A stretch of 64,000 nucleotides of DNA from Owenia fusiformis (Eukaryota > Annelida > Polychaeta > Sabellida > Oweniidae): positions 10,999,278-11,063,277 of the forward strand of contig CAIIXF020000008.1 of the NCBI GenBank assembly GCA_903813345.2, given 5' to 3'. Positions 1-10,951 of this stretch are shown piece after piece. A program made the translations under genes and the position numbers. The notes beneath the pieces were generated by a model. The model saw only the letters and a list, made by a program, of their open reading frames with translations. It searched no databases and was not told where the DNA came from. Numbering within the stretch: the first letter of the stretch is position 1; each line of letters starts with the position of its first letter.

Positions 1-585
1 TCTGAGTGATTTATATAGAGTAATACCATTACCTTATTTGCCTTCTATGAAACTAAGGAATTATAATGCAATAACTCATGATTTACACAGTCCTTGGATT
101 AACTTTAAAAGTCGAAATACTAATTGAAATTTATCACGATATTTAGAAATCTGAATGGCATCATTTAGTTTTTGTTTTGAGATTGATATTTTGATGGACT
201 GTGTAACAGCATTGTTCACTCGGACAATTGGAATGAGAAGGTTCCATGTGTAGGTGAGGTGTGTGCCCATAATTATGATTGTGCCCATAATTATCATGAT
301 TATGGTCATTTCAGTCCACCTGATAATACTACCCATAATCTTAGCATTTTCAGGAAATTAAAGGGAATGAGTACTATACTTAGTACTCTGATTAGCTGTT
401 TTGTCCAGATTATTTAAATTCAGTTTTTTACAGTATATTCTGTTTTCATCTAATTTTAATTTGCACCCAATGAAAATATTGATGTGTAATAAATAAGTAA
501 AATAGAATAAGTAGGCAGACACACCCAAATGATCAGTTGTTCATATTCAATGTTTCTTTCCATAACATTGCAGATGAATTCCTGA
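1..585. other. No recognised gene
   Basis: AT-rich sequence with no coding signal that I can support. A short direct duplication (GTGCCCATAATTATGATT-like) lies at about 262-300. The open frame on the minus strand here is low-complexity (Ile/Met/Thr-rich) and looks like chance. Confidence 0.5.
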
Positions 586-587
586 CA

Positions 588-735
588 ATAACTCAAACAC
601 CAGTTGACGGATTTCATTTAGATTTTAATTGATGGTGCTTCATAAGTCCAGGACTTCTATTAGAGAAGGAATTATCAATATGGCCACTCAATTCAACATG
701 GCTTCCATGCTTATTACTTAGGATTTGCTACTCTG
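588..735 (+). repeat. Diverged copy of the ATGGCCACT/CGTC-associated repeat
   Basis: The stretch contains, in order, an 'ACAATAACTCAAACACCAGTTGAC'-type segment and then ATGGCCACTCAATTCAACATGG. The same order is seen at 2070-2200, where AATAATTCAAATACTGTTGA is followed by ATGGCCACTCATTT. I read it as an older copy of the same dispersed repeat. It is non-coding, and its boundaries are approximate. Confidence 0.5.
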
Positions 736-1172
736 GAGAGTCTCTGTTTGTCCAGTTGACTTTAAATCATAAAGTTTATTGACAGATTGGCACCAGAATA
801 TTCCCTAATGTTTTGGTTAATTTGATACATAATCAAAGACAATGTTAAATTGTCATTTTGTTATTGAATATTCTCCCAAGGAAGTGTGACAGGACAAGGC
901 GAACATGTCCCACGTGGGGAATAAATATGTATTTTTGAAAGAATCCCTATTTATACTTCTAATAGGCATTTCCAATATATTCTGAACACTTTCAGTGAAC
1001 CAATGGAACTTGTTCCAAGAAATGGTAACATATTGTTATTAACCACCTGTTTGTGATTTGCATTCAGCATTTATACAGCATTTGATATCTGTAGTAAATG
1101 TTTACAATTTTGTAATAGATGCAATCCAACCAGATTAATGCCTTGTTTTTTGTGTCATGTTCATTTTTCACA

Positions 1173-1280
1173 TGTGGTGGTGACATATTGTTATCATCTC
1201 CAACTTTTTTTGTGGTTGGTGTTCGGTGGTTGATGTTTGACATTCAGCATTCGGCGTCTGTAAGAAATGACAGGTGGTAT
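1173..1280 (+). repeat. Dispersed repeat family A, copy 1
   Basis: Roughly 110 bp beginning GTGGTGGTGACATATTG, with CTCCAACTTTTTTTGTGG and CATTCAGCATTCGGC in the middle, and ending AAATGACAGGTGGT. Related copies lie at 36175-36265 and 58348-58465. No terminal repeats or coding capacity are visible. The element class is unknown. Confidence 0.6.
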
Positions 1281-1339
1281 TTGCTTCTTGTTAATTACAA
1301 CTTGGTCGTTTGTTTGTAAGCAAACTATTTCCGGTCTCT

Positions 1340-1460
1340 TAAAGTACAAAGATATCAGGTTTGCTTGAAGTTAATCAGTGCGGAAATCTCATAATCCTAT
1401 ATAAAGATAGAAATCTTGATTGATCTAAAGTTTACGATGTTCTGATATAGATTGAGATGA
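1340..1460 (+). repeat. Repeat segment shared with 2880-3000
   Basis: AAAGTACAAAG, GGTTTGCTTGAAGT, CTCATAATC and TGATCTAAAGTTTA occur here in the same order and spacing as in 2880-2980 (AAAGCTCAAAGGCAG, CTTGTTTGAAGT, CTCACAATC, TGATCTAAAGTTTA). This indicates a second, diverged copy of the unit next to the 180-bp tandem duplication. It is non-coding. Confidence 0.55.
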
Positions 1461-1609
1461 CATTGTATAAGTGTTAGTTTTTATTAAAACAAAATGAGCA
1501 ATTTATCTTCAACTCTCTACCTTATAACAACAACAGTTGACAACAATTTTTTATGTAATATCTCTTTGCTTATTACAAACTTGCATATTGAGCATGTTCT
1601 ATTTTATGA

Positions 1610-1685
1610 TTTATATCCAGAATCATTGTCTCATGTAGATATATTCATTTATATCCAGAATCATTGTCTCATGTAGATATATTCA
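1610..1685 (+). repeat. 38-bp tandem duplication (2 copies)
   Basis: Two adjacent identical 38-bp units, each beginning TTTATATCCAGAATCATTG and containing CTCATGTAGATATATTCA. A simple local duplication. Confidence 0.9.
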
Positions 1686-1884
1686 TTTAAATAAGTACAA
1701 AGTGTTTCAGATGCCTATTTCCAATCAAAGAAAGGAGTATTACTTGTTGAAAATTTTCTTAAAATATATTTATTTTACATATTGATTCCAAATTGGTACG
1801 AATGTATTATATTTAATTTTTTTGATGCCTATCTATGCATTGCTTGTAACTTTATTTTTGTGTATTCCATTTTCATTTGTTGTT

Positions 1885-2215
1885 CATGCATCTATTTGTT
1901 ATCCCATCGAATGAAGTTTGGAGGGATATAGGGAACGCCTCTGTCCGTTCGTCCATCATTTGACTAAATTTATCTTTGTGGAAAGATTGTATGCTTCAGT
2001 TGCTCTTTAACAAAACATGTGGGACAGTTCCGTCCGTCCGTCCGTCCGTCCGTCCATCCGTCCATCCTGGCAATAATTCAAATACTGTTGACCCGATTTT
2101 TTTCATATTTTGTACACATATACCATATGGGGGTAGTTCTGCTCGGAAGCTGATTTTCAAAATGGCCACTCATTTAAAAATGACAGCCATTTTAGTGCTG
2201 ATTTTACTGTAATTT
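1885..2215 (+). repeat. CGTC microsatellite with flanking dispersed repeat
   Basis: A (CGTC/CATC)n run at about 2035-2067 sits inside a longer repeat: GAAGTTTGGAGGGATATAGG upstream, and AATTCAAATACTGTTGACCC then ATGGCCACTCATTT downstream. A diverged relative is at 588-735. Blocks like this (CGTC run plus ATGGCC text) are widespread in marine invertebrate genomes as I know them. The open frame through it encodes Pro-Ser-Val repeats from the microsatellite and is not a gene. Confidence 0.7.
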
Positions 2216-2370
2216 AGGTACAATATATAAAACTGCAATAGCAATATGTTTTAAATGTAAAAAAATGATAAAGGACATTAATAAAGCTAGAAATGTAGAT
2301 ATTAAAGAAGCACATGGCAGCCATCTTGAAAAATGGCGGCCTTTACTTGCTATTTTACGATTTTTGCTGT

Positions 2371-2778
2371 AACTCAAAAAGCCATGGAGCGATTTCGTTC
2401 ATATATTTGGTATGTGAATACTATAAGCATGGCACACTGTCTAATCACACATTTGGTAGAAGGTGGTCATTTTTCAAAATGGCCGCCATTTTAATGTATT
2501 TTATTATAACTTGAAAAGTAGTGGGGCGATTTTGTTCATATTTGGTATGTGAATACTATAAGAATGGCACACTGTCTAATGACACTTTTGGTAGAAGGTG
2601 GCCATTTTGAAAAATGTTACTCATTTTAACATATTTTACTATAACTCGAAAAGTAGTGGGGCGATTTTGTTCATATTTGGTATGTGAATACTATAAGAAT
2701 GGCACACTGTCTAATGACACTTTTGGTAGAAGGTGGCCATTTTGAAAAATGGCTGCCATTTTTGCTATGTACTTTGTT
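2371..2778 (+). repeat. Tandem repeat of about 136 bp, three copies
   Basis: Units start at about 2371, 2508 and 2643 (AACTCAAAAAG, AACTTGAAAAG, AACTCGAAAAG). Each carries GGTATGTGAATACTATAAG, GGCACACTGTCTAAT and ATTTGGTAGAAGGTGG-type text and ends in an ATGGC(C/T)GCCATTTT-like block. Units two and three are the most alike, with near-identical stretches. The small frames on both strands here are by-products of the repeat. Confidence 0.9.
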
Positions 2779-2959
2779 TGTAAAAATGCCAGCCATGGCT
2801 GTTCGATGGCATTTGCTACGATTTGACGTTGCTGTTGTCAAGTTGTTATTGATGTGTAAGGCAAACATTACAGGCTCTGTAAAGCTCAAAGGCAGTAAGC
2901 TTGTTTGAAGTCTATAGATATAAGGTGTACGTCTCACAATCTTTTAGAAACAAGAAGCC

Positions 2960-3319
2960 ACACCTGATCTAAAGTTTATAACATCCTGATATGTATCACA
3001 CTGGAACACACTGACAACGGTAAAGTCAGATACTGTTGTCACAAATGGCGGACATAACCGTCGCTTCAACTCTTCAATCATTTGGTCCTCATTTCATGGG
3101 ATTTTATCGTCACTAATTCTGTGCATGTATTAAGCTTTTACACCTGATCTAAAGTTTATAACATCCTGATATGTATCACACTGGAACACACTGACAACGG
3201 TAAAGTCAGATACTGTTGTCACAAATGGCGGACATAACCGTCGCTTCAACTCTTCAATCATTTGGTCCTCATTTCATGGGATTTTATCGTCACTAATTCT
3301 GTGCATGTATTAAGCTTTT
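2960..3319 (+). repeat. Perfect 180-bp tandem duplication
   Basis: 2960-3139 and 3140-3319 are identical at every position I compared. The unit begins ACACCTGATCTAAAGTTTAT and ends ATGTATTAAGCTTTT. Identity stops immediately outside: the bases before differ, and 3140 reads A where 3320 reads G. It is either a very recent duplication or an assembly artefact. Confidence 0.97.
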
Positions 3320-3610
3320 GTGATGATGTATCATATGAAATCCTAATATCGATCAAATCGGTCGTGAATCACCACAATGTACCATATTCCATATCATCAA
3401 TGACAACGGAATTTGAAATAATTAACAGAGAAAACTGCACATTACAGGGTAAGATGTGACAACGGACTTTGGTGGTAGATTGTATTGCATTGGAACATAG
3501 AGAAATGACAATGTAGACGAGACACTTTACCATTGTCTTTATAAATCGAAATACGACCACCATTTGTAACAATGGTATCTGACTTTACCATTGTCAGTAG
3601 AGGTGTTCCA
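3182..3610 (+). mobile_element. Fold-back (MITE-like) element with about 55-60 bp inverted arms
   Basis: Left arm 3182-3240 starts TGGAACACACTGACAACGG and continues TAAAGTCAGATACTGTTGTC. Right arm 3547-3610, read on the minus strand, starts TGGAACACCTCTACTGACAA and continues TGGTAAAGTCAGATACCATT. The arms match over most of their length with scattered differences. The left arm also occurs in the first 180-bp unit (3002-3060) because the duplication copied it. No transposase is visible, so this would be non-autonomous. The superfamily is not assigned. Confidence 0.7.
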
Positions 3611-3611
3611 G

Positions 3612-3988
3612 ATCAGATATCTTTTAGGTCGGGCTGGGTCAGAAAAAAAGTGTGCGGGTTAGGTCAGATGAAAACAGAAAAATGCTGTTTAAGCCTGCAT
3701 TATTGCATATTATGCTTTCATAAAGGGAAAATGAAAGATACATAGCATTAAATCATTCGGGAAGAGTTGTTAACTATTCCCCATTCGTAATTTTACCAAT
3801 TTATACGTATCCAAGAAATAGGCAAGCCAAAAGTTTGAAATTTTACAATAATTTATGATAATTCTGAGTGTCCAGACCCGACCCAAAATTGGTAAGAAGT
3901 TGTTCGTGACCCGACCCGAGTCTTCTGACCCGAGATTCGGGTCGACTTCGGGTCGACTTCTGGTTGGTGTGACAACTCTAGTTTTCAG
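3612..3988. mobile_element. GGGTC/GACCC-rich insertion flanked by a 10-bp direct repeat
   Basis: The decamer GGTGTTCCAG stands at 3602-3611 and again at 3989-3998, and is part of the fold-back arm. The DNA between them has GGGTC-rich text on the left (GGTCGGGCTGGGTCAG) and GACCC-rich text on the right (GACCCGACCCGAGTC), which is an inverted arrangement. This fits a small element inserted into the fold-back arm with target duplication. The decamer is longer than the usual 8 bp of hAT elements, so the class is uncertain. Confidence 0.5.
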
Positions 3989-4318
3989 GGTGTTCCAGTG
4001 TGTTAATGCTCATTTCATAGATTCTTGGTTATTATAAAGGCCTTATAAAATCACGAGCAAAACAGGATTTATTCTTCTAACCAATAGCTAATTGATCTTT
4101 GATGACATTTCTAATGAGATATCAATTAGCTTATAAACCTCTATTAAGCACATTGATCTAATATATTATTTATTCTGATAAATCTGATTATGTTATGTTA
4201 TTAGATGGTTTACAAAATCACTTTAATTAAGTTCCTTCCTAATTCGAAATTATTAGTTTGCTTAGTGGATGCAGGTAGAGATGTATAAGGTTGTCCTTTA
4301 AGTTGAGTTTAAGCTTAA

Positions 4319-4425
4319 GTGGAACATCTCCATCAGTGGAACCTCTCACAAGTGGAACAGTCGCTTTGGAAGTCCATAAGATAGAATGGGGTTCTAACAG
4401 TGTCCTCTCACAGGTTTTACTGTAC
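4319..4425 (-). mobile_element. Partial AAGTGGAACA element (CAGTAAAACCTGT end)
   Basis: The segment carries AAGTGGAACATCTCC and ACAAGTGGAACAG and ends CACAGGTTTTACTG, the complement of CAGTAAAACCTGTG. The same words build the longer copy at 11481-11725. The opposite end is not recognisable here, so the copy is partial. The overlapping small frames are incidental. Confidence 0.6.
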
Positions 4426-4443
4426 ATAGATATTGTTCATTTA

Positions 4444-4584
4444 TGCCTTGGTCACACTTGCTGCGATTTTCACCACGGCGCCTGGGTGATTGAGAATTTT
4501 GTTCAAAATTGAATACAATATTGAATAAAGCACTCAATCGGGCAGGCGCCGGCCGATGGATCGGAGCAAATGTGACCCAGGCAT
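4444..4584. mobile_element. MITE with TGCCTGGGTCACATTTGCT-type ends and TA flanks
   Basis: Left end TGCCTTGGTCACACTTGCTG. Right end, on the minus strand, is ATGCCTGGGTCACATTTGCT. Both arms continue into a shared GGCGCC and GATTGAG stretch, so nearly the whole element is an inverted repeat. TA dinucleotides flank it at 4442-4443 and 4585-4586, as in Tc1/mariner-type insertions. The ends resemble those of the elements at 55598-55743 and 56324-56566. Confidence 0.75.
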
Positions 4585-4599
4585 TACAGTTCCTTTTTA

Positions 4600-6215
4600 A
4601 ATATTTCTCATTAACAACATTTGACTTTTTCTTAGGAAATTAATATTTCTCATTAACAACAGAATTAGTTAGTTTTGCAATATTTATATTGTTGTAGTCT
4701 ATGATGTCATAATTTAAACAACTACTTTTTATATAAAAGATTTCTCATTAACAACTCTGGATCTGGGATTTTGTTATGGAGAAATTTGATTAAATATTTT
4801 GTTATGTTGTTAACATAACCAGAATTACATAGCAACATAAATGCACTATTAATATTCAGAATGACTGTTTTGATATACTGTACAATAATCATTATTTTAT
4901 TTCTAGAAACAAAGCATATTTGTAATTGTGAGCGACACATGCATGCAATGCAATTAAATGACTACCAAATGGTGCCATTCTGGAACTACGTGTACATCAT
5001 TTGATGATAATCTGCATGTATTAACCAGAACTTGTAGAAATTCAAAATAGAATTTTGCTGCATAATTACCAAATGGTGCTTTTCTTGAACTACATCATTT
5101 GACAATTTATATGCATTAAAGAGAGAATCAGATATAGCGAGCAGGCTAAACAAAAAATTGTTCCAATTTTAGAATATTTTGGCTCATGTCATTCTTTGTC
5201 ATGTCTATTTTCTAAAAATCACAAAAGTGGATACTTTATTCCAGGAAAACTAAAGATTTTTACAATAATGTATTATTTTTCTATAAGAATGGTTACCATT
5301 CTTATTATTTGGGAGAATTTAAACATTTTTCTTCCATTTTTGCACTTTGAATCATTAATAACTTCACCAATTTACAACATATTGTGAATCTTTTGGGAGA
5401 TTTTGTATTTGATATTGTAAGGAATAGATTTGTAGGTCAATTATACATGTTGCTTGTAATTTTGTCACCCCCTATAGATCAGATTCTGCCTTTAATAGGT
5501 GCCTGTGGAAATGTGTGACTTTTTAATACTTCTAGGAAAGTACATCATTGATACTAAAATATTTTTTGCTCATAGAAATGCAGATGAAGAGAATATCAAC
5601 TCATATTTTTTCTTGTTTGACATTTAATACCAAAATGATTTTATAAATGGCAACTCTCAAAGATTTATCAGAGCAATTAAATCCAACGTTTATGTAACCA
5701 TTTCCTCGATTTATGATTCGGATCAAAGTGAATTTAACGAATATAAAGTCAGTGGCTTTTAACATCTGATAAGTTTCTCTATATTTCTTCCAAAAACATC
5801 TTAGATCTGTCAGCCTTAAATTGTTATTTTACTGGATTTTACTGGGAATTACCATTAAGATATCAACCTTCAAAAATGATTGGTGTTTTTTTAACCGACA
5901 TTAACGAAATACTTATATCAGGTGTGCACAGATCGTTAATTCCCCATGTACTTCATTGCATGTAAAAGAGATTAAAGGGTAAACCTTTTCAAGGAAAACT
6001 TGTTTATAAGTGTTATGTCTGAAGCATGTAATTTCTTCACCTTGGCCCCCTGTGTTAATGTAAATCCACAGGATGAGAGTTTACATGAGATTTCAGTTGC
6101 CAATAATCAATGAAATGGAAAATAGCTTTCAAAATTTACCTGACTGTTTGCGTTTTATGGTAGAATGCATAGTTCAAAACAAAATGTTTAGTTTTGTTGA
6201 AAATTAATAATAAAG
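4600..6215. other. No recognised gene; minor local duplications
   Basis: The 15-mer TTTCTCATTAACAAC occurs three times (4604-4618, 4646-4660, 4741-4755). ACCAAATGGTGC plus GAACTAC and ACATCATTTGA recurs at about 4967-5010 and 5068-5102. Otherwise this is AT-rich, unique-looking DNA with only short frames. Confidence 0.5.
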
Positions 6216-6217
6216 AG

Positions 6218-6257
6218 ATCCAAGGGAGAGAGAGAGAGGGGAGAGAGAGAGGGGGGT
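6218..6257 (+). repeat. Purine (GA/G) simple repeat
   Basis: A GAGA-rich run that passes into GGGGGGTGGGG, all purine on this strand apart from one T. It is a simple-sequence tract with no gene context. Confidence 0.9.
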
Positions 6258-6344
6258 GGGGAAATATACAATATACACTTTATTCCATGAATTGTCTATT
6301 GTGATAGTCAGATTTTCTTCAAATCTTATAGTGTTATAGGAAAA

Positions 6345-6470
6345 GAAGATTTCAATATGGTCACTGCATTCAAAATGGCCACAATTTTTAGCTGGGTGAA
6401 ATATTATAATTGCCCAATTGTCTGTCCATTTGTTTCTCCATCTCTGTGGCCATCTGTCTGCTCATCATTT
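6345..6470 (+). repeat. Diverged ATGGCC/TGTCTGTCC repeat copy
   Basis: CAATATGGTCACTGCATTCA, AAAATGGCCACAATTTTTAG and CTGTCCATTTG/CATCTGTCTG words recall the repeat at 1885-2215. Similarity is patchy and the boundaries are approximate. Confidence 0.4.
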
Positions 6471-6474
6471 CTTG

Positions 6475-7513
6475 CCTTTTTCATATGTTTAAAACTTTTT
6501 GAAATTGTTCAGGCAGCTCAGTGATCAATTTAGGAATAAAACATAAAAGTTATGGCATAATGTCTCTTTATATTTCAATAAAGATGTAATATTTTTTTTT
6601 TTCACAATTTATTTCATTTTTGTTCACATCATACATTCAATTATTGTTTAAACATATTGTAATCTGAAAAAGTATGCACCTTAGAATGTTGACTTAAATT
6701 AATATTTTGTATCATTAGGTGATCCGGTACATATATAGTTGTATTATAAAGATGTAATATACCCAGGAATGTTTTCTCTTACATTCATGCATTGCTGATA
6801 AACCCAGGAGAAATGGGATTCAAGAGAACTAAAAAACAGGTATCCGATTTGGTCAAAATTTTAAAGCTTGTAGGCTAAAATTTGAATTCCACTTTACCAC
6901 CTTTGATTATATTAAAGATATATTAATGCTTAAAATGTTTACAACTACTGTTCAGGATCTACTACTGCTGGGTCATTTTTACCATGGTATGTTCAAAATG
7001 AGGAGAGATATGGTAACATTGTTTTCTTCAGTGGGATAAACTACTCTGTGGCGTTGCTGCTTTTTTAGTTTATCTTGGCCTAATTACTCACTTACTTAAG
7101 TAAAGTAGATAATCAAAACATTTTCTATTTCCAATGAATAATTAAAAGCATCCAGTTGTTAAGAGAGAGCCTTACATTGTTCAATAAAACAGATTACTGA
7201 TGAGGAAATTAGGACAATTGGAACAATACGTGTTCGGATTTTAAGATGATTTACACAAAACAGAACTATTGATAATTAGATAAACTATAGATTTTTCATA
7301 ATAACCACTCATTCAAAGATTTATGTAGTATAGTAACGAGATATAGTACATAAACATGTTAGCCACACTTTTCTTTGCTTGTAACTTTATTAATATGTAA
7401 CTTAAATTGAATTTTGAAATTGGTTAAATGTGTAATAGCTGATCATAATAAAATTTATCAGGGGGTCATAAAGCAAAACTGAGGAGTTAAGAATTCCTTA
7501 AGTCCAATGTTCT
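6475..7513. other. No recognised feature
   Basis: AT-rich DNA with no frame of note and no inverted or tandem structure visible to me. Confidence 0.5.
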
Positions 7514-7522
7514 CTTACTATG

Positions 7523-7968
7523 CATCTTTGCACGCTCGGTCTTCACTGCGTTCATCCCTTCGCTTATTTAGCTAGCACCCGAAGCCACTATGTAAACACA
7601 GCTGGTCGCCTAGACCTTTGACAGCGAGTTTTACAAAAACGTGATGAGCCAATCAATTCACTCCATCTACGCTTAAAACAAAATGCGGTCGATTTTTACG
7701 ACGAGACATCATTTGATTTCGTTTAACTCATCTTTAATAAAGTTACATCTGTTATAATCCATTTAGAACGATTGTCCATGAGTTAATCAATGTTTAAAGT
7801 AATAAAAGTTTTGAATAGTGCGTCTACTTTTTTAGCGGGTGTGTTTAAAATGGTGAACGCCGATTGGGCGCATTCTAGGATGCGCCATGGCACGCCCCAT
7901 ATAGATTGTCAGGATTTTTACGCTAAATATTCGAAGGCGACCGACGGGAGCTGAGTGAACGAAGATGC
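7523..7968. mobile_element. hAT-like MITE with 8-9 bp target duplication
   Basis: CTTACTATG stands at 7514-7522 and again at 7968-7976. Between them the left end reads CATCTTTGCACGCTCGG and the right end, on the minus strand, reads GCATCTTCGTTCACTCAGC. Both arms continue into a TTCG...TATTTAGC stretch, giving inverted ends of about 50 bp with mismatches. The interior has no transposase. An 8-bp target duplication is typical of hAT elements, and one base is ambiguous here. A much shorter relative is at 61759-61823. Confidence 0.75.
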
Positions 7969-7979
7969 TTACTATGACA

Positions 7980-9615
7980 ATATTGTATCCATAGTTACAA
8001 CATTTAATTTTGAATTTCTTAAATTAATGAAATTTTTGTTAATGACCCTCAGCGTAATAGCCAAAACAGTTATTTGGTTTAGTGTTGTGTAGTTTAATTT
8101 CTAATCTATCACTGTCTGAACTATCGTCATCATTAGATGACTGCATATTGTTTATATGTCAATTGTATTGTATTTGAATGGAATTGAATTCAAACAGAAA
8201 TGTTAGTTTAATGTCAATTGCAGTAAATAATTGCATTTTCATTAGACAAGTTTGACTGGTCTCAGGTGCATGTATTCCTTTTGCTTTTCTCTGGGCTCTT
8301 ACTGCGGCTGGAACTGTCTACAATAATGCAATGAAACAAAACTTATGTCCTCAGATGCTCCCCTCTTGTGAAGCTGATCAAACAAACTTAGGTAATTGGT
8401 CATTCGCATGAGTGCGTCAGTCACGTATAGTTACCCTGGTAAACAACCACTCAACCATAATCATGGGTTAGATTGCCATAGAAGTGCGTGACATCTTGCT
8501 GAATATCATATTAGTATAATGTTTTTCATTTTCATTTGTTTTAAGCCTGCATATGCTAAATCAGTCAGTTGTGAGTTAGCATTAGTAAGTGAACATATTT
8601 TCTTTTAAGAATCTCTGGCTAGCTTCTGTTTTGTTTCACTGTGATATCTTAAGAACTGTCAATCAGATTATACCTTTTTACCGGAGGCATGGTATGATTG
8701 ATGAGCTTATCTTTTAGTGGGTTAAAAGCTGATTTTTAGCACGATGGTATGTAGTTAATTCTTTTGGTGTAGCCTATTTTCTGTAACATTTGTTCAAATG
8801 TGCATCTAATTTGCAAAAAGTTCGGAGAGTTCGGAGTTTTATCTTTCATTACCGTGTTCTATCTTGGACGATAAGGATGCGCTGTGTTTATTCCAAGACA
8901 CGGATGTCTATTTTTGTTTAGAAATAAATCTTAACTGGTTTTATTTGTTTTTTATCTGTTTAATTCTGACGTTTCCTGTTATATCATTCCCAAAATTTAC
9001 CTGTAAAATAGGTGTTTATGACTAGAAATCTTCATTACCATATATGTGGTTGCTACAAGTTAAATGTAGTCTTCTGGCATTGAAGCAACAGTAATGCTCC
9101 TAGTTGGAAGATCAACAATAGCATTGCACCCATTCACCAGTGATAATTTGATCAGTCCTGTTTTTGGTAAAATAGGAAATGTTACAAAACACTTCTACTC
9201 TAGGATTGAGGAGTTCACACCAAAGTTTTTGCTTTAGTCACTTATGGATGGTAACCTGAATCATATGAAATGAAATATATGTTGCCTGAGTGGTTTACAG
9301 ATAACCACTTTAGATAGTAGATGACCTCTTTAGTATGTTGCACCAGTCAGCTATATATTTACTTATAAATTATAGAATATAAGTTATCCATTTGCTTATC
9401 ACTGATACTCTGTTTACATGTACCAGCCCAACTGATTATATTACTACCAAGATTTTGTGTCTTATGGTTGGTGACCCATTTGATATTGAGTTGGTTAACC
9501 TGAGTGATGATCCAATCCCCAGCTATACAATGGTGCATCTTCTTGAAGCAGGCTTAGTTTGACCTTAAACTCAATGCTAAAATGTGAGTTAATAAGAGAC
9601 TGGACATGAGGGAGT
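7980..9615. other. No recognised feature
   Basis: AT-rich DNA without frames over about 60 codons. No tandem or inverted repeats were noticed. Confidence 0.5.
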
Positions 9616-9617
9616 AA

Positions 9618-9664
9618 AGTGAATAGAGGGGGTAACTTTTGATAGTTACTCCCCTCCATTCACT
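9618..9664. repeat. Imperfect palindrome (hairpin), 20-bp arms
   Basis: AGTGAATAGAGGGGGTAACT is followed by a 6-nt loop and then by its near reverse complement, ending CCCCTCCATTCACT. It could be a tiny fold-back element. The loop is short for a microRNA precursor. Confidence 0.65.
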
Positions 9665-9669
9665 GTAAT

Positions 9670-10949
9670 ATTTTGAATATTTTTTCTTAACATTTTGTAA
9701 GTCAAAAAAAAACCAGCAACATCATTTATTTATTTATTTTGTGATGATTACTTTATCTACCTGGTAAATGCATTTATTGCAGGCCATGTAGACTACCATT
9801 GCTTGAGTTTTAACAAAAATATTGACTTTTGCATGCTGGTGTTGTTGCACTTTTTGAAATAGATCTCACTCCCTAGAAGCGTATCAGTTAAGAAAAATCA
9901 TTGTAAACCTTACAGATTTGACCATTCTCTGTGCCTATTCACTTAGCAATTATTCGTAAACTTCCTCATGAAAAAATAAATCCCCCTCCGTTCATTTTTT
10001 CTGATTACCAGGCGTGTCAGCTATATAACCCTTTGAACATTAAAACATTTTGGTTACCTACTTTAGAACTTTAAATCCCTTATGTCCAAATTTTTCTTTT
10101 GATTTACGTTTTGTTTGGGTTGAAACTATTTTCAGTCTTTTGGGCTAATTGCAATAACATGTATGCAAAAAACTGCTTTGCCTTCATTTAAAAGGTGGAT
10201 GACCCCTTGAGGTTTTTTGTCTTGTTTTACTTATGAATTACAATTTCAACAAACTCAGTAATGAATGATGATTGATATTAGGTTTGAAGTTTTTGTATAT
10301 GTGCTAAGTAGCTTTAAATCTTGCCCTTGTGTTTTGTGTTGTCTGAGCATTGCCATAGAAATTATAACAATGTAATATATTATATTTTATTAGATCTCTG
10401 GTGATGATCATTCACATGTTAGAAACAAATTAAAGTTGGTTATATATTTCTCAAGAAAATACTTTCTTTTATACATTATACATAACTTCTTAGAAATATG
10501 AATGCAGACATTTTGAAATACTAGCAGGTTTAAAGATTGATGCATTTACCTCTGCAAATTGAGACAGCCTTAACTTTTGTAGCTTTGAGAGAATGATTAC
10601 GATGGTGTTCAGAATCAATTGAGGTTAAAAATATGTGCTTGGCTAAGTGCTGAAAGTTTTCCACTTTTGAAAACTAATTCAGGTTCTGTTGAAGGCTCCC
10701 AAGATTAGAATCTAGAGATGAGATTAGAATTAGATAAATTAATTAGTATGAGATGAATTGAGATTTGATAATTACAAGAGGAACACAATCTACTACTGTC
10801 AAGTTACTGAGATTGATCAACATTTTTGCTTTCGTGTTTGTAATTAACAGTTGATTATTTCTTTAGTTCTTCGGCAAGATCCTTGTGTTTCAAGACAAAG
10901 ATTTTAATTATTTTAGATTAATTGTCAATCTAGTTCATTGGTCCACTAA
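9670..10949. other. No recognised feature
   Basis: AT-rich DNA, nothing supported. Confidence 0.5.
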
Positions 10950-10951
10950 TA

